Positions 1 through 10,164 of a DNA stretch of 64,000 nucleotides are shown in pieces. Made by a program: the position numbers and the translations under genes. Below the pieces are notes generated by a model. The model saw nothing but the letters and a program-made list of their open reading frames with translations. It was not told the DNA's origin and searched no databases. The stretch comes from Dromiciops gliroides (taxonomy: Eukaryota > Chordata > Mammalia > Microbiotheria > Microbiotheriidae). Within the stretch, counting starts at the first letter, position 1. Every line of letters starts with the position of its first letter. The stretch covers positions 411,846,169 through 411,910,168 of the forward strand of contig NC_057862.1 of assembly GCF_019393635.1 (NCBI RefSeq), in the 5' to 3' direction.

Positions 1-337
1 AATAGCTTTGCACAGTCTGTCCCCTGAGAAATAGCACAGTAGAGTCAATGCATGCATGAATGCAAAATCAGAAGATCAGAGATCAAGATTTTAGGAGGTG
101 AGCATAGGGAGGGGAGAGCACATTTCTTAGGTCAACAATCAACAAAACAATAAATTAAGCTTTGATTCGTAGCATTTGCCAGTTTCTGAGGTGTAAATGT
201 TCATGTTGAAAATTTCTAGCCAGTTCAAACTGGCTATAGCACACCCTTGCTTTGAACTTTCATTGAATCACATTAAATCATCTTGATCTTTATACTTTCC
301 TACAAATACACAAACTGTTCAGCATTGATCTCTACCA
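1..337. other. Unassigned AT-rich sequence
   Basis: No repeat, exon or RNA gene was recognised here. It ends where an L2-like 3' end begins. Confidence 0.4.
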
Positions 338-630
338 TTGAATTCAACAAGTATGCATTAAACACAGACTATGTTTAGGACACTGATACAGATGATACAA
401 ATAAAAAAAAGTTGTTTCTGTCCTTAGGGAGATTACATTCTATTAGGGATAGGAGTAAGAAAGTAGAATTCAACAACATGTGCACAGATGAATGAATACA
501 AGATAATTTGAAGAGGGAGGAAGTACTAACTACTGGACAGAGGGGTCATAACAGGTTTTCCTTTGGATGTGATGTCTGGGCTGGGCTTTTTAGGAGACTA
601 AGGGTTCTGAGAGGAGTAAATACACATTGA
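338..630 (-). mobile_element. L2 LINE 3' end (old)
   Basis: Read on the plus strand it shows the reverse complement of an L2 3' end: an attcaacaagtatgcattaaa-like start, a degraded 'tgccaggcactg' block, then 'tccttagggagattacattcta'. The right part continues as a weak match to upstream L2 3' UTR. It is diverged, so the boundaries are approximate. Confidence 0.6.
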
Positions 631-645
631 GTGACATTAACAAGC

Positions 646-807
646 TTTTATTTTTATTTATTTATTTTTTGGGTGGGACAATGAGGGTTAAGTGACTTGT
701 CCAGGGTCATACAGCTAGTAAGTGTCAAGTGTCTGAGGTCACATTTGAACTCAGGTCCTCCTGAATCCAGGGTCGGTGCTTTATCCACTGCACCACCTAG
801 CTGCCCC
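646..807 (-). mobile_element. WSINE1-like SINE
   Basis: A T-rich tract at 646-670 (the tail) is followed by the reverse complement of the full SINE, ending in the head 'cacctagctgcccc'. Short direct repeats 'aacaagc' at 639-645 and 808-814 are a probable target-site duplication (TSD). It landed at the very end of an L2 copy. Confidence 0.9.
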
Positions 808-970
808 AACAAGCATTTATTAAGTACCTCTTCTATGCTAGGCACTGTGTTAAGGGCTGGGGATGCAGAGAAAGGCAAAAAACAGTTCCTACTCTCAAGG
901 CATTTACAGCCTAAGCGGGTAGACAGCCTACAAAAATAACTATATACTAATAAGATATATGCAGGATAAA
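808..970 (-). mobile_element. L2 LINE 3' end
   Basis: The plus strand reads aagcatttattaagtacct, 'ctaggcactgtgttaag', 'ggggatgcagag', then 'tactctcaaggcatttaca', which is the reverse complement of the L2 3' terminus. Little lies beyond this 3' region. Confidence 0.8.
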
Positions 971-1000
971 TAATAATGATAATTAGCATTCATAGAGTGT

Positions 1001-1024
1001 TTTGGGGGGGTTTGTTGTTGTTGT

Positions 1025-1060
<36 letters not shown>

Positions 1061-1208
1061 TTGTGGGGCAATGGCGGGGGGGGGGGGTGTTAAGTGACTT
1101 GCCCAGGGTCACACAGCTAGTAAGTGTCAAGTATCTGAGACCGGATTTGAACTCAGGTACTCCTGAATCCAGAGCCGGTGTTTTATCCACTGCGCCACCT
1201 AGCTGCCC
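1001..1208 (-). mobile_element. WSINE1-like SINE with expanded (TTG)n tail
   Basis: The SINE body occupies about 1085-1208. The tail has become a (TTG)n tract at 1011-1060 plus a run of 10 or more G near 1076-1087. The TSD is 'catagagtgt' at 991-1000 against 'tatagagtgt' at 1210-1219. The host is a MIR element. Confidence 0.9.
1011..1060. repeat. (TTG)n microsatellite
   Basis: Roughly fifteen TTG units with two irregular TTTG units, grown from the A-rich tail of the SINE at 1001-1208. Confidence 0.95.
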
Positions 1209-1430
1209 TTATAGAGTGTCTTAAGATTTATAAAGTACTTTACAAATATTATCTCCTTTTATCCTCACAACAGCCCTGGGAAGTAGGGGAATATTGTGAA
1301 CTCCCTTTTTCTAGGGGAGCAAACTAAACAGATGGAGGTTTAATTTTCCCTTCGGTTACACAGCATGGTAAGTATCTGAAGAAGGGTCTAAACTAAGCAC
1401 TCTACCCACTATAACCACCCTGCCTCACAT

Positions 1431-2250
1431 GGTCTGTCACTTTTCTGTGATATCTAACATCCTTTAAAAAAAAAAGAATTATCCTTATTTTAAATGTAAA
1501 AGGAAACCACTCCTGAAATAGTGAACAATTTCTAAGGTTTCCCCAATAGCTCAGGATTCTTGATTCTCATTCACATAATTCAACTATTCTGTAACCAGAG
1601 GGGAAAAGGGATGGGGTGTGGCAAGAGCCCTGTTATACCTTCCCAGAGCTGAGTTCTTCCATCAGGAAAACTATGGGGTACATGGGACAGGAGGGAAGAA
1701 TTTCAGCTGATGAAGATGGAGAAGGGAGTTCCAAGACTGGTTCTCTTAATGAGTCCTTAAAAGGTTAAAACCCATGGGCACCCCTCTTGCAGAAACCTGT
1801 GCTCTCTTTAAACCATCTTCATAATCATTGGGGTTCATTATTCATGCCTCCTATAACCTCTAAGGCATAAAAGAAAGGGACAGATTAAGAATCTTGGAGG
1901 GTTTTAATGAGAAAGTAGATTGGGGAAAAAGTGATTATTGCTAGTTAACATTTATAGGTAGCACTTTATAATTCAAATTCCTGACAACCTGGAGGTAAAA
2001 ATTAACATTGTACCCTCCCGTGACCTGAGGTCATGTGAGATCATAGAGTCTTGGGCCAGGGCTAGAAGCCAGAAAAAAAGGTTAAGTAGAAACAAGTCAT
2101 GAGAAAGGTCCTCATCCAAGAAGAACTTGGAACAAAATGACAAGACTGAGCAGCAGGTCAAACACTAGGTAATAGGACACAGTAAGAGCTCATACATTTC
2201 CATCAGAAGCAAAAAACTGGAAGAAATAAGAAAACTTTGAAATGTGGTGC
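1431..2250. other. Unassigned unique sequence
   Basis: I see no repeat family, long open frame or RNA gene. Short reading frames here look like chance frames. Confidence 0.4.
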
Positions 2251-2600
2251 CCTGGACAGGGGGTAAAGGTATACCATGCTGCCGAGAGGCTCAGATTCTA
2301 GTCCCATCCCTAATAGTATGGTCTAAGGTGGATCACTTCACTGCCTCCATCCCTCTATCCCTCTACCTATAAAATAAAAGAGTTGAGGGGCAGCAAGGTG
2401 GCACAGTGGATAGAGCACTGGCCCTGGATTCAGGAGGACCCGAGTTCAAATCTGCATCAGACACTTAACATTTACTAGCTGTGTGACCCTGAGCAAGTCA
2501 CTTAACCTCAACTGCCTCACCCAAAAAATAAAATAAATAAATAAAAGGGTTGAATTTACTGCTCTTGGAGGTCTCTTCTAACCATGCCTTTCTTTTGTTT
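2250..2600 (+). mobile_element. MIR-type SINE split by a younger SINE
   Basis: CORE-like features: 'gctcagattctagtccca', then 'cactgcctccatccctctat', then 'tataaaataaaag', and after the insertion 'ctcttggaggtctcttctaacc'. A WSINE1-like element splits it at 2387-2542. Confidence 0.6.
2387..2542 (+). mobile_element. WSINE1-like SINE
   Basis: The head 'ggggcagcaaggtggcacag' is followed by the usual body and an (AAAT)n-like tail at about 2523-2546. The TSD is 'aaaagagttga' at 2376-2386 against 'aaaagggttga' at 2543-2553. Confidence 0.93.
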
Positions 2601-2739
2601 GTTTGTGGGGCAATGAGGGTTAAGTGACTTGCCCAAGGTCACACAGCTAGTAAGTGTCAAGTGTCTGAGGTAGGATTTGAACTCAAGTCCTCCTGAATCC
2701 AGGGCCTGTGCTTTATCCACTGTGCCACCTAGCTGCCCC
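2593..2739 (-). mobile_element. WSINE1-like SINE
   Basis: Full-length reverse-oriented copy with a short T-rich tail. The TSD is taaccatgcctttct (from 2579) against taaccatacctttct (2740-2754), one mismatch. It sits 50 bp from the plus-oriented copy at 2387, so the two form an inverted pair. Confidence 0.93.
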
Positions 2740-2854
2740 TAACCATACCTTTCTGATTCAGGAATAAGGCCTGCCTCAGTTAGGAAGCTTCTTATATTCT
2801 TAAATCTCATTATATCAGGTGGTTTTGCTCTAAAGTAATGATAGGGGTTGAAAA

Positions 2855-2990
2855 GATCCCCATGGCATAATGGAAAGAATACTAGATTCATGATCAGAAG
2901 GGATGGATATAAAATCAGGAAACCAAATTTCCAATCCTATCTCCAAACAGATACTAACTGTGTGACTTTTGGCAGGTGTCTTGTGTAGAG
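2855..2990 (+). mobile_element. MIR-type SINE fragment
   Basis: 'catggcataatggaaagaat' resembles the tRNA-like head and 'actaactgtgtgacttttgg' the CORE domain. It is heavily diverged. Confidence 0.5.
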
Positions 2991-3182
2991 AGGCCCCAAA
3001 TGTGGTGAGGACCCTCATATGTAACAAGGGGGTATCATTGTGTGGCTCAAAGGCAGGCAGTATAGATATCTCTAGCCTCTTCTCTCCCCACCCTTCTCCA
3101 AAAGGAGACTATTTCCTACCAGGAGGGGAAGGAAGTAGGAAGTTGGGGCCAGAAGCCACTCTGCTCTTCCCAGAGATAGTGG

Positions 3183-3432
3183 GTTGTTGCTGTTGTTGTT
3201 TAGTTGATTCAGTCATATCCAACTCTTTGTGACTCCATTCGGGATTTTCTTGGCAAAGATACTGGAGTGGTTTGCCATTTCCTTCTCCAGCTCATTTAAT
3301 AGATAAGGAAATTGAAGCAAACAGGGTTAAGTGATTTGTCCAGGGTCCCATATCTAATAAGTGTTTGAGGTCAGATTTGAACTCAGGTCTTTCTAACTTG
3401 AAGGCCCAAACTCTATCCACTGTTCCACTGAG
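3183..3432 (-). mobile_element. MAR1-type CORE-SINE with BovB/RTE-like tail
   Basis: From the left: a TTG-rich tail, 'gattcagtcatatccaactc', 'ggattttcttggcaaagata', 'tggagtggtttgccatttcc', then the CORE/tRNA-like part ending 'tatccactgttccact'. The 3' tail resembles the one shared with BovB-type LINEs. About 250 bp, close to full length. Confidence 0.85.
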
Positions 3433-3823
3433 GTCATGAATTCTCTTTCACACGGGTTGAGTTTGAATTCTTTCACTTCATCCTCATTTAGTATCATCAG
3501 TTCTCTAACTACGGTGGGTATGCTCTTCTGGATGCACTACAGCTTCTCTTTATACTTTCTGAAATGTGGGAACTGAAGGCAGTACTCCAGGTGAAGTCTG
3601 ACCAGGGCTGAATACAAAAGAGCTGCTGCCTCCCTTGGTTTGCACTCTGTGCCTGCCTTACTGCAACTTTAAGATAGTGACACCTTCTCTGGCAGGTATA
3701 TCATGCTGTTGATTACTTTTGTGCTTGTAGTTCACTAAAACAACTAGATTTCCTTCATAAAAACTTCATACAAGCTAGTCATGCTTGTATTTGTACAAAG
3801 TTGTACATAGGTGGTTGATTCTT

Positions 3824-3972
3824 TTTTTGTGTGTGGGGGGGGCAATGGGAGTTAAGTGACCTGCCCAAGGTCACACAGCTAGTAAGTGTCAAGTGTCTGA
3901 GTTCGGATTTGAACTGAGGTTCTCCTGAATTCAGGGCCGGTGCTTTATCCACTGCGACCCCTAGCTGCCCTC
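3824..3972 (-). mobile_element. WSINE1-like SINE
   Basis: Full-length reverse-oriented copy with a poly-T start. It is flanked by aggtggttgattctt at 3809-3823 and 'aggtggttgatt' at 3973-3984. The same duplicated site also borders the COX6A1 retrocopy next to it. Confidence 0.93.
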
Positions 3973-3984
3973 AGGTGGTTGATT

Positions 3985-4462
3985 TTTTTTTTAAGGTAAG
4001 AATTATTTATTTAAGCCTTCTCAATCACAAGCAAAATGATAAAAGGTCAGCATATTTGTTACTGTGTGATGGAAGTTAACTTAAGGTCCCATATAATTTT
4101 CTGATCCACATACAGAGGAAAGGATGGTCCATCAGCTGCTGTGGTCCCCCAGTGCTTGATTAGTATGGTCTAAGTTTTCTTAACTCATCTTCATAACCGG
4201 TTGGGAGAGGATTGATATGATGGTTATGAAACAGAGTATGGTTTCCATCTCCCCATGGAAAGGGCTTGGTCCAGATGCGGAGATGCGGGTAGGGGACGAA
4301 TTTGGCTGTTTGTGATGCTCCCGCGACTTCAGGTAGGCGTTCAGCATGCTGACTGCCACCCCGAGAGTGCAACGAAGAAGGTCAGCGACCTCCACAGGCG
4401 GCCTGTGCCCTCCTCGTCATGGACGCCACTGGACAGCAACCGCTCTGCTGGGGCAGCCGACC
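3985..4462 (-). pseudogene. COX6A1: COX6A1 processed pseudogene (cytochrome c oxidase subunit 6A1)
   Basis: This is an intronless retrocopy of the nuclear mRNA for a small membrane subunit of cytochrome c oxidase. Minus-strand frames read LTFFVAL, then [10 protein letters not shown], then '[18 protein letters not shown]' and '[16 protein letters not shown]', all characteristic of COX6A1. The pieces lie in different frames: one frameshift near 4358-4362 (after FFVALSG) and another near 4301-4304 (before the KFVPYPH segment). The expected stop after YEDE is out of frame, so reading continues about eight codons. The 3' UTR keeps an AATAAA signal (complement at 4006-4011) followed by an A tail (T run to 3992). 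The 5' end lies near 4462, within or just before the transit-peptide region. TSDs flank it at 3973-3984 and 4463-4477. It is a dead copy with no sign of selection on the frame. Confidence 0.95.
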
Positions 4463-4960
4463 AGGTGGTTGATTCTTAAACAAGAGAATAATACTTATCT
4501 CTATTAAATTTCATCTTACTTAGTTTGGCCTATCATTCTAACCCACTGAGATCTTTCCAGATGTGAATGACTCCATCTTCCAGTTTTTTAGCTCTTTCTC
4601 CCAGTTTTGTGTCACTGGAAAATAGGGCTCATAATGCATTGGGTTTTACCCAAGTCTGTGATAGAAATTATAAATAGCACAGAAATAAGGATGGACAAAC
4701 TACTGGCCAGTTCCCCTGAAAACTCTTTCTAAGTTATCACCAGATTTGAAAGGACTGGTGTTATTGGTATCCAAAGATGAGAAGACCCATTCATGGGACC
4801 CTTGATCATATCACTTTGAAGTGTTCATGATAAGGTTAAGCAAACAGGACATTATGAAAATAATTGCAACTTGCATCTCAATGTTGGTTAAAGAGGATTA
4901 AGTGTTGGAGAAATTCTATAAAGCACTTGACAAGACCCTTCATGAGAAGTCAACATATAA

Positions 4961-5079
4961 TTTTTTTTTTTAAGCAATTGGGGTTAAGTGACTTGCCCAG
5001 TGTCATGCAACCACATTTGAACTCAGATCCTCCTGACTCCAGAGCTGGTGCTCTATCCACTGCACCACCTAGCTCCCAC
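4961..5079 (-). mobile_element. WSINE1-like SINE with internal deletion
   Basis: T tract, then 'caattggggttaagtgactt', then a jump from 'gtcatgcaacc' straight to 'acatttgaactcag', so about 30 bp of the body is missing. TSD is agtcaacatataa (from 4949) against agtcaacatttaa (from 5080). Confidence 0.9.
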
Positions 5080-5340
5080 AGTCAACATTTAATTCGATAC
5101 AAAGTGACAACTATAAAATTGGGTAGAGGAAAAGACTAGGACAAAAAAAAAGTTGGAAAATATATTTCAAGATTATGAAATGAAAGAGGCCAAATATTTG
5201 TAGATTATTTGGAAGTATCATATTTATATTATCATTGCTACTTTCTTTGAGAGTTGAAAGGTGAGAAATGAACTTCACCAAAAAATGAATTTGAATATTT
5301 CTTAATGGACAGATGGGAAATATCTGCTTAGAGTTTCTTT

Positions 5341-5487
5341 TTCTTTTTTTGGGTGAGGAAGTTGGGGTTAAGTGACTTGCCCAGGGTTACACAGCTAGTA
5401 AGTGTTAAGTGTCTGAGGCTACATTTGAACTCAGATCCTCCGGAATCCAGGGCTGGTGCTCTATCCACTGTACCACCTAGCTGCCCC
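5341..5487 (-). mobile_element. WSINE1-like SINE
   Basis: Full-length reverse copy. TSD is 'tagagtttctt' from 5330 and again from 5491. Confidence 0.93.
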
Positions 5488-6158
5488 AGGTAGAGTTTCT
5501 TTATGCAATTATCTATGTAGTCAGTCAATAAACATGTAGTAAGCACCTCTTATATTCCAGGCACTGTCCTAAAGCTGGGCATACAAAAAGAAATAAAAGG
5601 CAGTCCCTGTCTTTAGGGAGCTCACAAGCTAATTGGAGAGATACCCCCACCCCCCCTCCACTCCCACACACAGAGAAGAAACAGGAAATAAGAGAGAGAA
5701 GGCACTAGAATTTAGAGCCATTGCGAAAAGCTTCCTGTAGTAGATGGGATTTTAGGTAGGACTTAAAGGAAGCCAGAGAAGCCAGTAAGTGAAGATGGGG
5801 AGGGAGAGAATTCTGGGATCAGGGAACAGCCAGGGATTATACCTGGAGCTGAGAGATGAAATGTCTTGTTTGTAGAACAGCAAGGAGGTCAGAGTTGCTG
5901 GTTTGAAGAGTAGGTAGTGAGGAGTAAAGTCTAAGAAGACTGAAAAGATAATAGGGAACTAAATTATCAAGGGCTTTGAATCCCAAACAGCGGATTTTGT
6001 ATTTGATCCTGGAGTCAATAGGAAACCTGTGGAGTTTGTTGAATAGAGGAGTGACATGATCAGACCTGTGCTTTAGGAAAATCCCTTTGGTGGCTGAATG
6101 GAGGATGGATTGGAATGGGGAGAGACTTGGGGCAGGCAAGTCTACCAGCAGGCTATTT

Positions 6159-6573
6159 CTTTTTCTTTTTTCCCCCATCTATTTATTTATTTGTTTTTTG
6201 ATTTATGGAATAAAACAAGGATTTCCATAACATAGTAGAATAAAAAAAGATGATTGCACATGAAATTGCAAATCTATTATATTCAACTTGCTATTCCTTT
6301 TAAATATATATTAAAGTTATCATGTAAATATCTTTATTTTCTTTATTTTCTTCCCCCCTCCCACCATACCCTAGAGATATCTACCATCAGACACACACAC
6401 CTCAAATATATTTATGTATATATATAAACATCAGACACAAATATATAATACATATGTATATATACACACATATATAATACATAAATACACACACACACAC
6501 ACACATATATATGTAAAATTATTCTACACATCTATTTATCAGTTTTTTTCCCTGAAAGTGGATAGCATCTTTC
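6159..6573 (-). mobile_element. L1-type 3' UTR fragment inserted in L2
   Basis: Contains 'tttttgatttatggaataaa', 'taaaaaaagatgattgcaca' and 'tgctattccttttaaata', and shares this block with 10836-11035. The L2 is duplicated on both sides ('ggctattt' at 6151 and 'gctattt' at 6574), a short TSD. L1 assignment is from memory of marsupial 3' UTRs; the repeat relationship itself is visible. Confidence 0.55.
6410..6516. repeat. (TA)n/(CA)n low-complexity tract
   Basis: Mixed tatata, cacaca and catata runs inside the L1-like fragment. Confidence 0.85.
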
Positions 6574-6651
6574 GCTATTTCAACAGCTCAGGTGTTATGT
6601 GGCAAGGACTACAGCAGAGTGGTGGTAGTGTTAGAGGACAGAAAGGGCTAT

Positions 6652-6838
6652 ATTATTATTATTATTATTATTACTATTATGATGATGATGATCATTATAT
6701 TTTGCAGGGCAATGAGGGTTAAGTGACTTGCCCAAGGTCACACAGCTAGTAAGTGTCAAGTGTCTGAGGCTGGATTTGAACTCAGGTCCTCCTGAATTTA
6801 GGGTCAGTGCTTTATCCACTGTGCCACCTAGCTGCCTC
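6652..6838 (-). mobile_element. WSINE1-like SINE with (TTA)n(GAT)n tail
   Basis: The tail is a (TTA)n tract at 6652-6677 followed by a GAT run at 6680-6692; the SINE body follows. TSD is 'gaaagggctat' at 6641-6651 against 'gaaaggggtat' from 6841. The host is the L2 at 5515-8790. Confidence 0.92.
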
Positions 6839-7306
6839 CTGAAAGGGGTATATAAAAGAGATTTTGCAAAGGTGAAATCAATAGGCCTTAGTAACAGATT
6901 GAATATAGGGAGTGAGAGATAGTGAGGAATCAAGGGTGACAACTAGGTTGTAAGCCTCAGGGACTGTGAAGATGGTGTTGCCCTCTACACTAATAGGAAT
7001 GGGGAGGATTTAGGGGAAAAGATAATGAGTTGTTTTGGAAATGTTGAGTTTAAAATGTCTACTAGACATCCAGTTCAGGATATCTGAAAGACAGTTGGAG
7101 ATACAAGATTAAAGGTCAGCAGAGAGGTTAAGGCAGGATGGGTAGATTTGAGGATTGTCAGCATAGTGATGGTAATAAAATCTGTGGGAGCTGATAAAAT
7201 CACCAAGTACAGAGGGAGAAGAGAAGAAGGCCCAGGACAGAACCCTTTGGGACATGGATGGATAGAGGGTGTGATCTGAATAAAGATTCAGCAAAAAAGA
7301 CTCAGA

Positions 7307-7450
7307 GGGGCAGCTAGATGGCGCAGTAGATAGAGCACCGGCCCTGGAGTCAGGAGTACCTGAGTTCAAATCCGGACTCAGACACTTAACACTTACTAGC
7401 TGTGTGACCCTGGGCAAGTCACTTAACCCCAATTGCCTTACTAAAAAAAA
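7307..7450 (+). mobile_element. WSINE1-like SINE
   Basis: Head 'ggggcagctagatggcgcag', full body and poly-A. TSD aaaaaagactcaga is at 7293-7306 and ends again at 7463. Inserted in the L2 RT region. Confidence 0.94.
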
Positions 7451-8789
7451 AAAAAGACTCAGAAAGAGCAATCAAATTGGTTGGAGGAGGGCCAGGACAG
7501 AGGGATGTCCTGAAAACCTAGAGAGAAGAGAGTATTAGGAAGGACAGGGTGACCAACAATGTCAAAGGCTACAAAAAAAACCAAGGAGTAGGAGGAGAAT
7601 GGAGAAGGGCCATTGGATTTGTCAGTTAAGAGATCATGGGCAATTTCCATTGAAAGTTGAGTTTGGAAGCCAGATTATAACGGGTTGAGGAAGTGATAAG
7701 AGAGAAAGCAGAGGTACATATACTGTAGATAGCTTTTCCAAGGAGTTTGCCCCCAAACAGAAGAAGAGTTATAGAATGGTAGTTAGTCAGAATGGAAGGA
7801 TCAAGTAAAAGTTTTTTGAGAATGGGGGAGACGTTGATATATTTGTAGGCAGTAGGGAAGGAGCCAATAGACAGGGAGAAATTGAAAATAAGTGATAGAA
7901 TGGGGACAACAGAGGGGGCAATCTGTTGAATGAGACAGGATAAATGAGGATTGAGCAGAAAGAGATGTTAGTCTTGGTTAGGAGTAAGGACACTTCATCC
8001 TATGAGACAGGGATGAAGGAGGACATATTGGCAGAAGGCACCTGCATGATTTGAAATGAGCAAGAGGGAGATGAGGGAGCTCATGATGAATGGTCTAATT
8101 TTTCTCTATAAAATATGAGGCAAGGTTCTCAACTGAGATGGTGGGAGAGGGGGAGCCACTGGAAGCTTAAGGAAGGATGAAATGGTTTGGAAGAGCCACT
8201 GTGGAGAGTGGGATAGTGAGTTGATAAGGGAATTATATATAAAGATGGCCTAGCAGCAGTGAGGGCCCAATTGAGATTATGTAACATAAATGTGTGGACC
8301 CAATCAGAATGGTTATGTGAGTTTCTTCACCTTCATTCAGCAGCACATGTATACAAACAAAGGCATGGAAAGACAGGAGTGATCCAAGGTTGAAGGTTGG
8401 CAGGGTACAATCAGTGAGTGCAATCAGTGAAATGATGAGGACTAGGGACCCAAAAGACAAGGACAATATAGAGTTTGAATTGTTTTACCAAGGGGTAAAC
8501 ATGGGAGAAAGAAGAGAAAGTGACTGGTACAAGGGAAATGGTCTAGGAGAGAACTGAGGAGTCAAGGGATTATAGGTGATGGTATAGAGAAAGAGTAGGG
8601 TTTGGTAAGGCATGGGAGAGGGAGAGGTGAAAATCCAAAAGATTATGATCAGATGAGAGGGTTTCAGAATTGTTAATGGGGTACATTTGTGGGTGATGGC
8701 AAGATCAAAGGGAGACTACCTTTGTGAGTGGCTGGTAGAGGCATAGGGCAAGGGAGGCAAATGATGAATTAGAGCAAAGGTCAAAAGCA

Positions 8790-9843
8790 ATACCAAATCA
8801 GAAGAAACAAATGAACATTATAATACACCGCAGGTAATTATAACAACTTCAACCTGACCTATTAAAGAAGCTCTTGATTCTGCAAAAAAAGGAAAGTAGA
8901 TGAAAGTAAAGACATTGATTCTGATTACTTCTTCTTAGAGAGGCTTAACAGATATAAAAGTTACAACGAGGAAGCCATAAGACTCAGAAACTGCTTCAGT
9001 CACCAAACATTTTATTATTTGCCAAGCAATGATATATAGCCACCAAGGGTAAGTGAAAATTAACTTGTGAAATATTGTTAAGGAGCAAAACAGAAGATTA
9101 TGGGTAAAATATCAGCTCACTAAACATTAAAATGCAATAAAGGGAAAAGCAAAGGCACAGAAAGGTTGGCATACAACTCAAGCTAGAATATCCACAAACA
9201 TTTTGTTAAAGAGCAAATTGAAATGAAGACAACTAACAGATACAAAATGGAACATATTTTGCAGGGTACCTTTAATGATGTAATCTTTTCATCAATGACA
9301 GTGGAACTGCCACATTTGCATTCTTATATTCCAGTATTTGTTGATTGTGGAGTGAGGGAAGCTTTTAAATCAATAAAACAAAATACAGCCTTAAACTTAA
9401 ACTCAAATGGCTCTATTCCAACAGGAAATTTCTTAGGTATGTGTTAAGAGGATCTAAAATTTCTTGAGAAATGCAACCACAGAGCTAACTTTGTTCAACA
9501 ACTCCCTGAGAATCATTACTAAACAAGGGCATAACCCTGGGAGGTCTGTGCCTGCCAATGTTGCTCACCAGTATAATGGAGAATGTCTTGCACCGAGATC
9601 AAATTTAAGAGGTATCCTCTCTAGATGACAATGTTCTTCAGATGTTCCTGTTTGTCCATACCACTATTCTGATAGCATCCGATCCTGAAATACTACAGTG
9701 CTTCTTCAGTGAGATCTTTGGCCTCTCAAAAGAAATCTAACAAGTATTCAGGGGAAAACAAAAACTACTGCATGAAGAATGCTTATTATTCAACTCATGA
9801 CAGGTTGTTGGTGCACTGAATTAAGATATCAGTATACATATCC
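8790..9843. other. Unassigned stretch, possible decayed LINE coding remnant
   Basis: The family is not recognised. A plus-strand frame at 9223-9447 (74 codons) reads 'VREAFKSIKQNTALNLN', and 'LRNATTELTLFNNSL' follows in another frame. Both loosely resemble the segment just upstream of the catalytic region in non-LTR reverse transcriptases (E.R.ALKSIK..KAPG.D, then ..LF..SL). The match is weak and the region could equally be unique DNA. Confidence 0.25.
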
Positions 9844-9845
9844 AT

Positions 9846-10110
9846 GGACAGGTAGGTGGCACAGTGAATAGAATGCCGGGCTGGATGTCAGGAAGATTCA
9901 TCCTCTTAAGTTCAAATCTGGCCTCAGACACTTACTAGCTGTGTAATCCTGGGCAAGTCCCTTAACCCTGTTTGCCTCAGTTTCCTCATCTGTAAAATGA
10001 GCTGGAAAAAGAAACGACAAACCACTCTAGTATTTTTGCCAAGAAAACCCCAAATGTGGTCAAGAAGAGTCAGATATAACTGAAAACAACTGAACAGCAA
10101 CAACAAACAC
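9846..10110 (+). mobile_element. MAR1-type CORE-SINE
   Basis: Near-complete: 'caggtaggtggcacagtgaa' head, 'cttactagctgtgtaatcct' CORE, 'gcctcagtttcctcatctgt', then the BovB-like tail 'aagaagagtcagatataact' and 'ctgaacagcaacaacaaac'. Confidence 0.9.
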
Positions 10111-10164
10111 ATAGCCTGGTCAGGCAAATAAATAATTACCATGGGACCAGAACTTTGAGGAGAA

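Larger units (their letters stand above)
976..1430 (-). mobile_element. MIR/THER-type SINE split by a younger SINE
   Basis: The left part 'aataatgataattagcatt' and the right part after 1210 (tttataaagtactttacaaa, 'tcctcacaacagccctgggaag', 'tacacagcatggtaagtatctgaag') form one minus-strand MIR-class element. A WSINE1-like copy interrupts it. Confidence 0.7.
3515..4720 (-). mobile_element. L3/CR1 LINE fragment, split by a SINE and a retropseudogene
   Basis: Left part (3515-3808): 'tggatgcactacagcttctc', 'tactccaggtgaagtctgac', then 'cttgtagttcactaaaacaa'. Right part (from 4478): 'taaatttcatcttacttag', 'gagatctttccagatg', 'cagttttgtgtcactgg'. These match the reverse complement of a CR1/L3 reverse transcriptase and flanks; the last segment lies where FADDTK would be encoded and is degraded. 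The insertions at 3824-3972 and 3985-4462 share one site. Confidence 0.75.
5515..8790 (-). mobile_element. L2-clade LINE, long decayed copy with RT domain
   Basis: The 3' end is at the left (tcaataaacatgtagtaagc, 'ccaggcactgtcctaaag', 'ctttagggagctcacaagct') and the coding part at the right. On the minus strand, 5840-6180 encodes the L2 C-terminal domain ('LSPFQSILHSATKGIFLKH', 'RIKYKIRCLGFKALDNLVPY'). 7110-7300 encodes the catalytic region 'FYYHHYADNPQIY': the box is YADN at 7154-7165 rather than YADD. 7464-7650 encodes an AFDIVGH / LFSLGFQDIPLSW region typical of L2 RT. Frames are broken many times. Insertions at 6159-6573, 6652-6838 and 7307-7450 interrupt it. It cannot make active enzyme. 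Confidence 0.88.
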
